This document shows positions 9,857 to 18,277 of a stretch of 64,000 nt of DNA, piece by piece. This stretch comes from Paenibacillus sonchi (GTDB lineage: Bacteria > Bacillota > Bacilli > Paenibacillales > Paenibacillaceae). Under the pieces are notes generated by a model. That model ran no database searches. It was not told where the DNA came from and saw nothing but the letters and a program-made list of their open reading frames with translations. The position numbers and the translations under genes were made by a program. The stretch lies in contig NZ_CP068595.1 of NCBI RefSeq assembly GCF_016772475.1, positions 1,302,001 through 1,366,000 of the forward strand. The letters run 5' to 3'. Within the stretch, counting starts at the first letter, position 1, and every line of letters begins with the position of its first letter.

Positions 9857-11076
9857 TTATCGATTTAAAATTTCTTCATAGAGAGAGACATGTCTATTCA
9901 AGTAATCCTCATATCGATACAACTTGTTCGCAAGTTCCTTCCCTTTTTCCCCCGCCATTTACATTCATCAGGGCTGTGCATAAGACGGCACACCTCGAAT
10001 TTTAACGCATCAGCATTTTTATAAGGAACCGCAATCCCACATTCAGGTGCATGGGTTATCTCCACTAACACTGTATTATCAAATACAATCACTGGACATC
10101 CTGCTGCCATAGCTTCAACAGCCATTAATCCAAAGGATTCAGCAAGTGAGGGCATAAGGAAAACATCAGAAGCAGCATAAAAATCACATAACAGCTCTTG
10201 ATCATTCTCCCAGCCCAGTTCAATAACTTGAAACTTTCCAATCAAATAAGCAGGTAAAGGTTCATGCCCAAGAGTCAGTATTGTCACTGGTAAACTCCCA
10301 TCCAGTTCGTCCAACATTTCAATTATAAACTTAAGTCCTTTAACTTCATTTGGCTCCGCCCGAAACGATATTACAAAGTTACTCTCAGGGATGCTCCAAC
10401 TGCTTCTGACTTCCCATTTATCCGATAACTGAAATTGTTCTACTTTAATACCAAATGGAATTTTGTGTACTCTATTAAAATGAGATGTTAACGGACTCTC
10501 AGTTATATATTTCTCCATAAAATCAGAAGCAACTACAATATCAACTTTAAGGTTTTGATAGACATCTTTTTTTATATTCCACATTTGTGAGGCTTTATCA
10601 ACCTGCATAGGAAAAGTGGGATCCTCAACCTTGGGGCAATTATGACAACCATTCATCCACCCTGAACATTCACACGGATGAATGCAGTGTCCAGTAATTA
10701 TCCATGGATCATGAACGGTCCAAACCGATGGTTTATTGCTAGTAAGTTGAGGAAAATCAAGAATTGATAAAAAATGATTGTGAATTAAATGGTAGTGAGC
10801 AATGTCTGCCTTTTGAAATATAGAATGCTCACTTAACAGTTTTCCGAATGGATAAATCAAACTATTCATACTTAACAGATATTCAAGATTTTTCAAACGA
10901 CTCCTAACAAACAATTCACTATTACTTAGTAATGGTATAGTCGTCGACTCTTTCCCTGATTTTTCCAGAACTATTTGATATGCATTATGACCTTGTTCGT
11001 TCAGTGATACTTGCAAATCATGGCCATTGAATCTTCGCCCTACTAGATCACAATTATTAATTTGAAGTATATTCAT
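9857..11076 (-). pseudogene. GT4 glycosyltransferase, frame broken near its 3' end
   Basis: The called frame (392 residues, stop at 9898) shows a GT-B fold GT4 enzyme: WTVHDPWIITGHC followed by a CxC...CxxC cluster (~125-150), and ESFGLMAVEAMAAGCPV (the E-x7-E nucleotide-sugar motif, ~316). The last ~25 residues look random. Adding one A at AAA (plus 9958-9960), or one base in the adjoining runs down to 9944, restores a normal tail (GEKGKELANKLYRYEDYL) and a TAA at 9857, giving about 406 residues. The relatives I recall are capsule and LPS transferases. Position in the operon suggests a step in the island's oligosaccharide. Confidence 0.82.
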
Positions 11077-11124
11077 AAAATTCCTCCAACTAAAGGAAAC
11101 AACATCCGGAATCCCAAAATTTAC

Positions 11125-12249
11125 CTACTTCCCCCAAACCTTCTTATCAATAATTCTGGTATAACTCTGTATAATACGAATTACAGTTGAGGAAACTTTC
11201 ATTTCAGAATAGTCGGGAACTATCGAGCCAAAATCATCATCTTCCCCCATCCCAACAGCAATCTCTACAGATTGCAGCAATTGCTCCTTCGTAATCCCTC
11301 CAATAACAAAGCAACCTTTATCGAGTGCTTCAGGTCGTTCTGTAGAGGTTCTAATACTAACTGCGGGAAAATTGCACATAGCACTTTCCTCAGGCAAAGT
11401 TCCACTATCAGAAACAACACAAAATGCATTTTGTTGTAGTGAACTATAATCCGTAAAGGAAAATGGAGCAAGCTTCTGAACAAGAGGATGAAATTGAAAC
11501 TCTCGTTGTTCTATTAACCGTGCACTGCGCGGATGCATGGAGTAAATCACTGTCATCTGGTACTTCTCTGCTAAGGCATTTACAGCGTTCATTAAGCTAA
11601 AAAAATTCTCTTCGATATCCACGTTCTCTTCCCGATGAGCAGAGAGTAAGATATACTTGCCCTTCTCAAGCGATAGTTTTTCTAAAATCCTACTACTTTC
11701 TATCTCAGCTCTGTGAGCAAAAATCACTTCAGCCAGTGGTGAACCTGTAACATAAATATGTTCTTTGCGTACTCCTTCTGCCAACAAATAACGTCTAGCA
11801 TGCTCAGTATATGGAAGACTGATATCTGCAATATGATCCACAATACGACGGTTAGTTTCTTCCGGGAGGTTCTCGTCAAAGCAGCGATTGCCTGCTTCCA
11901 TATGGAAGATTGGGACTTTCAGCCTTTTCGCAGAAATTGCCGAAAGCGCAGAATTAGTATCACCAAGGATTAATAAGGCATCAGGTTTAATATCTCTCAT
12001 TAACTCATATGACTTGGAAATGATACTTCCCATAGTCTGCCCTAAATGCTCACCTACCACATTGAGGTAGTAATCGGGAGTACGAAGTTTCAGGTCAGTA
12101 TAGAATATTTCATTCAAATGATAATCATAATTTTGACCCGTATGCACAAATACATGTTCGAAATATTGATCAGCTTTTTTGATGATTTCAGACAAACGTA
12201 TCATTTCTGGTCGTGTCCCTACAATCGTCATTAGTTTTAATTTATTCAA
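11125..12249 (-). CDS. UDP-N-acetylglucosamine 2-epimerase family (CapG/FnlC-like)
   Basis: 374 residues, normal for the WecB/MnaA fold. GTRPEMIRLSEI (~11) is the nucleotide-sugar loop, and EAGNRCFDENLPEETNRR (~118) carries the catalytic Glu/Asp set. The NRCFD...PEE variant is the form I associate with CapG/FnlC epimerases acting on 6-deoxy sugars rather than plain WecB. SAHREEN and SDSGTLPEE are also present. The start appears to be TTG 12249, after GGGGGAT; an ATG six codons later is possible. It directly follows the dehydratase and reductase genes, so it should be the third step (C2 epimerisation) of a UDP-2-acetamido-2,6-dideoxy-L-hexose pathway. It could alternatively supply UDP-ManNAc to TagA. 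Confidence 0.88.
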   Translation of the reverse strand: MNKLKLMTIVGTRPEMIRLSEIIKKADQYFEHVFVHTGQNYDYHLNEIFYTDLKLRTPDYYLNVVGEHLGQTMGSIISKSYELMRDIKPDALLILGDTNSALSAISAKRLKVPIFHMEAGNRCFDENLPEETNRRIVDHIADISLPYTEHARRYLLAEGVRKEHIYVTGSPLAEVIFAHRAEIESSRILEKLSLEKGKYILLSAHREENVDIEENFFSLMNAVNALAEKYQMTVIYSMHPRSARLIEQREFQFHPLVQKLAPFSFTDYSSLQQNAFCVVSDSGTLPEESAMCNFPAVSIRTSTERPEALDKGCFVIGGITKEQLLQSVEIAVGMGEDDDFGSIVPDYSEMKVSSTVIRIIQSYTRIIDKKVWGK

Positions 12250-12263
12250 TCAATATCCCCCAC

Positions 12264-13115
12264 TTAAAAATAATGTGGATAGAGCTCTTTATGAGCATCA
12301 ATCCACTCCTTTGTTCCTTTGATCATTTGTTCATATGATGGTACCCTGAAATTGAAATCCGTTCTAGTATTTATTAAAGACTTATCAACTTGTAGTGAAT
12401 CACTTTCAATAATATCAATCTGTTCCTTCTTTAAATATCGGTTAAAAAGCTGCAATAGCTTATACTTACTAATAGTCTCATTGTTAACAAGATGATAAAG
12501 CCCACTCAAATTATGCACCAATGCATGTTCAATAGCTTGTGCTAAAGTTATAGTTGAAACCCCTGTCCAAATAGCTGAAGCAAATCCATTCACAGGATCT
12601 TTTTGTTTTAGAAACCAATTTAACAGCCCAGTGCCATTCTCTTTGATATCCGGTCCAATGATAGATGTTCTAATTGTAAGGTTTTTAGAATCGTTGATTT
12701 CTCCTAAGGATTTAGATCTACCATAGAACGAATCCGAATCCTTGAAGCTATCCTCAAGGTACCCTCCAATTCTGCCGGAGAATACACAGTCTGTGCTTAA
12801 ATGAACAAACTTTGTTTTTGTTTCTTTCAAGATATCTGCTACAAAATGCGGAAGATAGCTGTTCAGAAAAATGCCATTAGAAAGATGCTCATCGACCTCT
12901 TTATTCAATACACCTATACAGTTAATCACCGCATCAAATAAATCGCTGCTAATCACAGCCTTCAAAGTTTCCTTATTTAAAGCATCACCTAAAAGAGTAT
13001 CACAGTAGGAAAGGTTATTTTTGGCAAACCCTATAACTTCATGCCCTTTTTCAAGTAAAGATATGGTAGCAATATGACCTGCCATCCCACCGGCACCAAG
13101 CACTAAAATCCTCAT
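12264..13115 (-). CDS. RmlD-like NAD(P)H sugar-nucleotide reductase
   Basis: 283 residues, an extended SDR. The N-terminal cofactor loop is LGAGGMAGH (~6), and the catalytic YGRSK sits near 129. STDCVFSG is the RmlD-type active-site strand. It lacks the C-terminal cupin domain of CapF (which is about 370 residues), so it resembles the RmlD-like reductases used for UDP-L-QuiNAc/RhaNAc more than CapF. The start overlaps the upstream stop as ATGA, indicating translational coupling. Predicted role: 4-keto reduction of the product of the upstream dehydratase. The exact stereochemistry cannot be read from sequence. Confidence 0.82.
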   Translation of the reverse strand: MRILVLGAGGMAGHIATISLLEKGHEVIGFAKNNLSYCDTLLGDALNKETLKAVISSDLFDAVINCIGVLNKEVDEHLSNGIFLNSYLPHFVADILKETKTKFVHLSTDCVFSGRIGGYLEDSFKDSDSFYGRSKSLGEINDSKNLTIRTSIIGPDIKENGTGLLNWFLKQKDPVNGFASAIWTGVSTITLAQAIEHALVHNLSGLYHLVNNETISKYKLLQLFNRYLKKEQIDIIESDSLQVDKSLINTRTDFNFRVPSYEQMIKGTKEWIDAHKELYPHYF

Positions 13116-14116
13116 ATTCTCAGCTCACTTTGAACGTAATCGAGTTGTAATAACTTCTCTTTTACCTGCGCTACATTTAAAACGGTGGTATTATTAGAAT
13201 TAAACTCTGTAAGAGGCGATTTCTCCGTCTTTCCAACTTCAAAATATTGAGCATAATTTAAATCACGATTATCTGCAGGAACTTGATAGTAATTCCCCAA
13301 GTCTCTTGCATGCAGACATTCCTCTTGTGTAAGCAAGGTTTCATATGTCTTTTCTCCATGCCTAATCCCAATATATTGAATTTCAGCATTGGAGTTGAAG
13401 ATTTCCTTTAAAGCTTGTGCTAGAACACCAATTGTTGAGGCCGGGGCTTTTTGCACCATTATATCCCCCGGTTGTGCATTCTCAAAAGCAAACAAAACCA
13501 GTTCTACTGCTTCTTCTAAACTCATGATGAATCGTGTCATATTAGGATCAGTGATAGTAAGCGGCTTATTCTGTTTAATCTGCTCTATAAATAAAGGAAT
13601 GACTGAACCTCTTGAACCCATAACGTTTCCGTATCTTGTTCCACTTATCACTGTTCTATCAGTAGTGCGTGATTTAGCAACAAATACTCGCTCCATCATA
13701 GATTTACTTATTCCCATAGCGTTTATTGGATACGCGGCTTTATCCGTAGACAAGCAAATTACTTTTTTAACCCCTTCTGCTATTGCTGCTGTAAGGACAT
13801 TTTCTGCGCCAATCACGTTAGTTTTGACAGCCTCCATTGGAAAAAATTCGCATGATGGCACTTGTTTTAGAGCTGCTGCGTTAAATACGTAGTCAACGCC
13901 ATACATCGCATTTTGAACACTGTGCAAATCACGAACATCTCCAATATAAAATTTAAGTTTATTGCTTTTATATTTACGTCTCATATCATCCTGTTTCTTC
14001 TCATCTCTGGAGAAAATACGAATTTCTTTAATGCCTGTATCTAAAAAACGTTTCAATACTGCATTGCCAAAAGACCCTGTTCCACCAGTAATCATTAAAG
14101 TCTTATCTTTAAACAA
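13112..14116 (-). CDS. UDP-N-acetylglucosamine 4,6-dehydratase/5-epimerase (CapE/FlaA1 type)
   Basis: 334 residues from TTG 14116, chosen because AAGGAG lies 9 nt before it and FKDKTLMITGGTGSFG is where CapE proteins begin. GGTGSFG is the NAD(P) loop. STDKA followed by NAMGISK shows the catalytic Tyr replaced by Met, typical of this short FlaA1/CapE/PseB subgroup. SGTRYGNVMGSRGSV is also present. It converts UDP-GlcNAc to a 4-keto-6-deoxy sugar with C5 inversion. A PseB role in the pseudaminic acid route is the main alternative, but no PseC/PseF/PseI homologue lies in this cluster, whereas a reductase and a C2-epimerase follow directly. Confidence 0.88.
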   Translation of the reverse strand: MFKDKTLMITGGTGSFGNAVLKRFLDTGIKEIRIFSRDEKKQDDMRRKYKSNKLKFYIGDVRDLHSVQNAMYGVDYVFNAAALKQVPSCEFFPMEAVKTNVIGAENVLTAAIAEGVKKVICLSTDKAAYPINAMGISKSMMERVFVAKSRTTDRTVISGTRYGNVMGSRGSVIPLFIEQIKQNKPLTITDPNMTRFIMSLEEAVELVLFAFENAQPGDIMVQKAPASTIGVLAQALKEIFNSNAEIQYIGIRHGEKTYETLLTQEECLHARDLGNYYQVPADNRDLNYAQYFEVGKTEKSPLTEFNSNNTTVLNVAQVKEKLLQLDYVQSELRI

Positions 14117-14164
14117 ATGCACACGCTCCTTCTTCAAAAATCACTTTTCAATTTCATTCATAAA

Positions 14165-15517
14165 TTAATATTTCATAGTAAGTGTTTTTTCATTATTCAA
14201 AAACGACTCAATAATCCCTGTGATCACAATAGACTCTTTAGGGGTCAATTTAAACCCTTTCTTCTCATTGCCATAAATCATCGAAATAAAATCACTTAAT
14301 TCATATCGTAATCCTTCAGCCGCAAACTTCGAGAAGAACTTTTCATTATGTTCAGGTTGTTCATGCCTCACTTCGAAATACTGTGTTTTCCACCAAGGTG
14401 CTTCCACGTATATATAGCCCTGGGTCCCAGAAATCAGCAATTGCCCCTCTGATTTAACCCCTAACCCTATCTTGGCGGTAGAAACTGCATTCTCATAATT
14501 CAGGTAAATCTTTGTGTACAAATCAACGTTGTTACCATCAACAAAGGTTTCAAATCTTACATTCTTATAATCAGTGCCTAATAGCTTCACTATAGCCATG
14601 AGGGGATAGCTTGCAAGTTCAGTAACACTGCCGCCATTTTCTTCTCTACTTAATTCCCGGAGATCTCCGGATACCAGCTTGGTAAAGCTAGCCTCCACAT
14701 CCCGGATGCGGCCAATCCTGCCGCTTTTTGCAATAGCCAAAAGCTTGAGAAAGCCTGGAGCGTAAGCCGTTTTAATTGCTTCTAACAAGACAAGATCTTT
14801 ATCTTTAGCCAAATGATAGAGCTCTTCAGCCTGGGCAGTCTGCAGGACCATCGGTTTCTCACATAAGACATGCTTTCCCTGTTCCAGTGCTTTTCGAATA
14901 TACTCATAATGTGTGTTGTGCGGAGAAGCAATATATACAGCATCAACCTTATCGAAAAATGTATCAAGATCATCCGTATAAAATTTCAACTCGAACTGTT
15001 CTGCATACTTTCTAGCACTCTCTATTCGAGGATTGTAAACCCCTTCAAGATTGGTTCCACTTACATATTTAACTTCTGGTGCAAAACGCACAGCAATCCT
15101 TCCACTCCCAATGACACCGAGCCTGATAATACTATAATTCTGCTGTCTAATCATGGTGCTGGAGATCCCCTTGGTGCGCTCTAAATAAACAACTTCACAA
15201 TATTGCTGCAAGAAATCAAATTTTCCATACCAATCCGAACCGACAGTGAAAATATCCACTCCATATTTTTGAATATCCTCAACCTTTTGCCCTTCATGAT
15301 CCTCTATTACAATCTCATCAGCAAAGCCTGTTTGTTTGATATTTTCAATTCTCTCCATAAGAGAATTTATAACATTCATCTTCCCCCGATATTCGTCATA
15401 TTGCTGAGTTGTTACTCCAACAATAAGATAGTCCCCAAGCTCTTTGGCACGTTGCAATAATCTATAGTGACCCTCATGAAACAAATCAAAAGATCCATAG
15501 GTAATTACTTTCTTCAT
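14165..15517 (-). CDS. fused cytidylyltransferase (TagD-like) and Gfo/Idh/MocA oxidoreductase
   Basis: 450 residues, two domains. Residues 1-~128 are a TagD-type nucleotidyltransferase: TYGSFDLFHEGHY contains the H-x-G-H site, and RTKGISSTMIR is the C-terminal signature. Residues ~132-450 are a Gfo/Idh/MocA oxidoreductase: LGVIGSGRIA (cofactor loop), CEKPMVL with the EKP motif, and the central beta-sheet domain. Both halves look intact and the frame is continuous. The likely chemistry is reduction of a keto or aldehyde polyol-phosphate precursor and its activation with CTP to a CDP-polyol. Neighbouring LicD and the CDP-glycerol phosphotransferase-like protein would use it. CDP-glycerol is the default guess; CDP-2-glycerol or a longer alditol is equally open. 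Confidence 0.85.
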   Translation of the reverse strand: MKKVITYGSFDLFHEGHYRLLQRAKELGDYLIVGVTTQQYDEYRGKMNVINSLMERIENIKQTGFADEIVIEDHEGQKVEDIQKYGVDIFTVGSDWYGKFDFLQQYCEVVYLERTKGISSTMIRQQNYSIIRLGVIGSGRIAVRFAPEVKYVSGTNLEGVYNPRIESARKYAEQFELKFYTDDLDTFFDKVDAVYIASPHNTHYEYIRKALEQGKHVLCEKPMVLQTAQAEELYHLAKDKDLVLLEAIKTAYAPGFLKLLAIAKSGRIGRIRDVEASFTKLVSGDLRELSREENGGSVTELASYPLMAIVKLLGTDYKNVRFETFVDGNNVDLYTKIYLNYENAVSTAKIGLGVKSEGQLLISGTQGYIYVEAPWWKTQYFEVRHEQPEHNEKFFSKFAAEGLRYELSDFISMIYGNEKKGFKLTPKESIVITGIIESFLNNEKTLTMKY

Positions 15518-15539
15518 TCGTCACACTCCAATCTCTGAA

Positions 15540-16379
15540 TTACTCATCATCAGGCTGCAGAAGCCGATAATGTGTAGAAGCATGTCCTTGACGCTGTTCC
15601 AATGGAGGAAATTCAAGATATTTCCCAAACTTAAAAGTCAAATAGCCATCGTAATCCTTTGCAGCCGGAAAGTAATGACCTTCAAATTCTATATCCGCTA
15701 ATTCAACATACCATTTTTTGTAATAACCATAGTATCCATTATTCGGAGTAGGAAAGGTTAAGATTCGGACAAGCTGCGTAGGTTTCTTATTACTCTGCCG
15801 CATTAATTTATCATACAGCGAAAATACGAAGTCTCTCGAGAAAAGTGAAAGGCCTCGGTATATACCACGCATCATTAGCTTTGAGTCCGATTTCGCTCCA
15901 ACTTCAGACCACAGCATTTTTCGAATTACAGTACATGCAAGATTATGAATTCGACGAACAATAAGATTATCTGGCACATTATCTAATGGAAATATATCAA
16001 TAAAAACTCCCGTTCTATAAGGCATATGTTCTTGTCCTTTTCTTACAAACTCTGTTCCAACACGTCGGATCTTGCCGTAACCCCAGCGATACCCGGGTGT
16101 GTTGGCATGAGTTTGCAAGTAAAAGCGTGTCTGGTCCAATTCCTCCTCACAAGCTTTACAAAACTTTTCATACTCAGGACGGAGCATAGCTACATCAGCA
16201 TCATCATCCCAAGGAATATACCCTTTATGACGCACTGCTCCTAGTGTGGTGCCCGCTATGATACAATATCGTATGTCACGCTTCTTACAGATGCGATCGA
16301 CTTCCAGAAGCATTTCAAGCTGTATCAGTTGCATCTGCCTTAGATCTTCAGGAGGCATTGCTCTATACTCCATCACCAT
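15540..16379 (-). CDS. LicD-family phosphotransferase
   Basis: 279 residues. The LicD nucleotidyltransferase-fold core is clear: CIIAGTTLGAVRHKGYIPWDDD (~38-60) with the DDDAD metal motif, then GVFIDIFPLD (~123). LicD proteins transfer phosphocholine or other phospho-alcohols from CDP donors to glycans; fukutin-type relatives transfer ribitol- or glycerol-phosphate. ATG 16379 follows GGAGG by 7 nt. It is the first gene of the long minus-strand glycan operon, behind a sigma-A-like promoter, and lies next to the gene that probably makes the CDP donor. Confidence 0.9.
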   Translation of the reverse strand: MVMEYRAMPPEDLRQMQLIQLEMLLEVDRICKKRDIRYCIIAGTTLGAVRHKGYIPWDDDADVAMLRPEYEKFCKACEEELDQTRFYLQTHANTPGYRWGYGKIRRVGTEFVRKGQEHMPYRTGVFIDIFPLDNVPDNLIVRRIHNLACTVIRKMLWSEVGAKSDSKLMMRGIYRGLSLFSRDFVFSLYDKLMRQSNKKPTQLVRILTFPTPNNGYYGYYKKWYVELADIEFEGHYFPAAKDYDGYLTFKFGKYLEFPPLEQRQGHASTHYRLLQPDDE

Positions 16380-16445
16380 AGTTTTACCTCCCCTTCTATT
16401 TAGACATCATATTATCATCCAGACCTTATTTTCGATTATCGTTTC

Positions 16446-16473
16446 ATTATATAAATTCGACATAAAAATACAA
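16446..16473 (-). promoter_or_regulatory. sigma-A-like promoter of the licD glycan operon
   Basis: The minus strand reads TTGTAT (16468-16473), 16 nt, TATAAT (16446-16451), about 66 nt before the licD ATG. The -10 is perfect and the -35 weaker. No sigma-D-like motif was seen here. Confidence 0.55.
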
Positions 16474-16595
16474 AACCCTCATATTTATGATTAATCGCTA
16501 CATTTTTTTTAATTTTCTTATCTATATTATCGGTCTTTTTGTGTTGAACATTAAGACCATGCATATTTAGTAATGTAGTAATTGCTTCCATTTAC

Positions 16596-16731
16596 CCAAG
16601 TAACAAAATCACCCTAACAGGTGAATAAGGTTGCTTACTTGGAATTGAGTCTACTCCTCTGAAGTAAATGAGTACACACAGTAGAATAGAAAAAAATAAC
16701 CAAGTCAGGCACATGCCTGGCGGGTTATTTT
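16596..16731 (+). ncRNA. candidate structured RNA with terminator, intergenic
   Basis: The gap 16380-17018 has no gene. Within it, CCAAGTAA (16596-16603) pairs with TTACTTGG (16635-16642), enclosing a second stem TCACC/GGTGA, and CATTTAC/GTAAATG flanks the pair. About 50 nt further on, AAAATAACC ... CAGGC-ACAT-GCCTG ... GGTTATTTT (16693-16731) forms a terminator-like hairpin, usable on either strand. A weak TTGAAC lies about 45 nt upstream on the plus strand. This is a candidate only. 16741-16960 shows nothing I recognise. Confidence 0.3.
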
Positions 16732-16960
16732 ATATATGCTCTAAACTCAAATCCCTCCCGGATGAACTGGACTCCTGCTATCTTGAATAGAGTCTGGGGA
16801 TATCCTACTATGCTACCTTAATCCATTATACGCCCTTCTGGGTCGTCCTTCAGTCGGAACCAGACGCATCCCTTAGACTGTAACAGGACTACGACGAGGA
16901 ACACTGTATCACTCCCCAGGACTTTGTATATAATACTCAAATAATTCACTCCTCAAAATT

Positions 16961-16988
16961 AAAAACCCCACCATTGCTGGTAGGGTAT
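16961..16988 (-). terminator. terminator of the Pro-Thr linker protein gene
   Basis: The minus strand reads ACCCTACC, loop AGCAAT, GGTGGGGT followed by TTTTTAATTTT. It lies about 30 nt past the stop codon at 17019. Confidence 0.7.
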
Positions 16989-17018
16989 AGTGCTCGTTAC
17001 TGGAACAACGTGTAAATA

Positions 17019-17972
17019 CTATTTCGCAGAATATTCGTCTACGCTGAAGGTAAGGATCTTATCAAAAATCACATAGTCTTTTCTGCTGGTAAATGGTCCT
17101 TTGTTATTGTCGTGCTTATCAATGGCATACGATGCCTTCCCTGTACCGGCTTGCTTATTCTCATACCAGTTGATAAAGGAATTCACTTCATCCATGCTCA
17201 GGTCAAATTCTTTTTCAAGGCCGGTGTTCATCGTTACGACCAAGATCGCTCGGTCACCTGTTGGCTGCTCTGGAGTCGGAGACGGGGTTACAGTTGGTGT
17301 TGGTGTTGGTGTTGGTGTTGGTGTTGGTGTTGGTGTTGGTGTTGGTGTTGGTGTTGGTGTTGGTGTTGGTGTCGCTGTTGGCTCAATAGTTGGTTCTGGT
17401 GTAGCAGTAGGTTCTACCGTTGCAGTTGCTGTTGGTTCTATTGTTGGTGTAACATCCGGTGTTACGGTTGGTGATGGCTCTGGAATCGCACTGTATAAAT
17501 TCACCTCAGCAACATGATATGTAGTACTCCCCTGCTGGAATAACTCAAATTTTTTAACGCCTTCAATTGGACTAGGTAGGTAATGAATTTGATCATCACC
17601 TACATTAGGGCTCAAATTAATTTGAGAAATCAATGAACCGGAACTGTTATAAAATTTAATATATACTGGCCCCGCATCATAATTAGTTACATGAACTTTA
17701 TAACCTCTTACCGTTAGAGCATTTTGAAATACGTAGGCAAGTACGTCTACAACACTTGAATCTGATCTTTGAGTGACCATGTCAAACACAGTTGTATTGT
17801 CATTATCGGTCACTTTTGTGGTGTTTCCAAGTATATTAGAAATGCTAGAACCAGTTAACATCGTTACTCCATCCAATAACCCTACAGGTTGTTCTGCTGC
17901 TTTTGTTGCTCCTGGTATAAGCACAAACAAAAGCGTACATAAAACCAAGAACCCTGCTATCTTCTTCTTCAA
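17019..17972 (-). CDS. secreted protein with Pro-Thr repeat linker
   Basis: About 317 residues from TTG 17972, preferred because AAAGGAG lies 9 nt before it and the product then begins [15 protein letters not shown], a standard signal peptide cut near ATKAA. Residues ~25-160 form a beta-rich domain resembling carbohydrate-binding or discoidin-like folds. A PT/PTPTP linker of ~75 residues follows. The C-terminal ~75 residues (from [18 protein letters not shown] to the end) are a compact domain containing [18 protein letters not shown] text that I believe recurs in Paenibacillus surface proteins, from memory. The linker is encoded by a perfect hexanucleotide repeat and could vary in length without breaking the frame. 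Function unknown. It lies between two glycan operons. Confidence 0.8.
   Translation of the reverse strand: MKKKIAGFLVLCTLLFVLIPGATKAAEQPVGLLDGVTMLTGSSISNILGNTTKVTDNDNTTVFDMVTQRSDSSVVDVLAYVFQNALTVRGYKVHVTNYDAGPVYIKFYNSSGSLISQINLSPNVGDDQIHYLPSPIEGVKKFELFQQGSTTYHVAEVNLYSAIPEPSPTVTPDVTPTIEPTATATVEPTATPEPTIEPTATPTPTPTPTPTPTPTPTPTPTPTPTPTVTPSPTPEQPTGDRAILVVTMNTGLEKEFDLSMDEVNSFINWYENKQAGTGKASYAIDKHDNNKGPFTSRKDYVIFDKILTFSVDEYSAK
17292..17372. repeat. GGTGTT hexanucleotide repeat coding for Pro-Thr
   Basis: About 13 uninterrupted copies of GTTGGT on the plus strand (ACCAAC on the coding strand), giving alternating Pro and Thr. Any gain or loss of units stays in frame. Confidence 0.95.
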
Positions 17973-18237
17973 TTCGTCCACTCCTTTAATATACATGCAT
18001 CAAGCTTACACTAAATAAAGGCGAACAAACAGTCTGTTTCTCGACAGAAATTTACAATACACTTAAGGGTTGTTGAGGAAATATGTGGATTGAAATCCAA
18101 GGGTTTCGAACTCCATACTACTGGCTAACAGCAGTCTTTTGTCCGCTAGCTCTTTTTTCTCACCAAGGTGCCATTTCTAGCTCTTCCTCCTTCCATGGCT
18201 CCTAGCAGATCCCATTTATGTTTGTTATCCTATCAAA

Positions 18238-18266
18238 AAAGACGCATCCACTGGATACGTCTTAGA
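18238..18266 (-). terminator. terminator after the fliD-operon glycosyltransferase
   Basis: The minus strand reads AAGACGTATCC, a short loop and GGATGCGTCTT followed by TTTTGA, 12 nt beyond the stop. It marks the end of the flaG-fliD-fliS-fliT-glycosyltransferase unit. The 18019-18237 stretch downstream holds no gene. Confidence 0.8.
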
Positions 18267-18277
18267 GCAATATTATA

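Noticed and set aside
13389..13892. 167-codon plus-strand frame inside the CapE gene
   Set aside because: Shadow of a conserved gene on the opposite strand.
16741..16960. Possible insertion-sequence remnant
   Set aside because: Looked for transposase motifs and terminal inverted repeats in all frames and saw none.
17292..17372. CRISPR-like array
   Set aside because: Unit is six bases with no spacers.
17101..17517. Plus-strand frame with a Gly-Val repeat
   Set aside because: It is the antisense of the Pro-Thr linker hexanucleotide repeat, without a ribosome-binding site.
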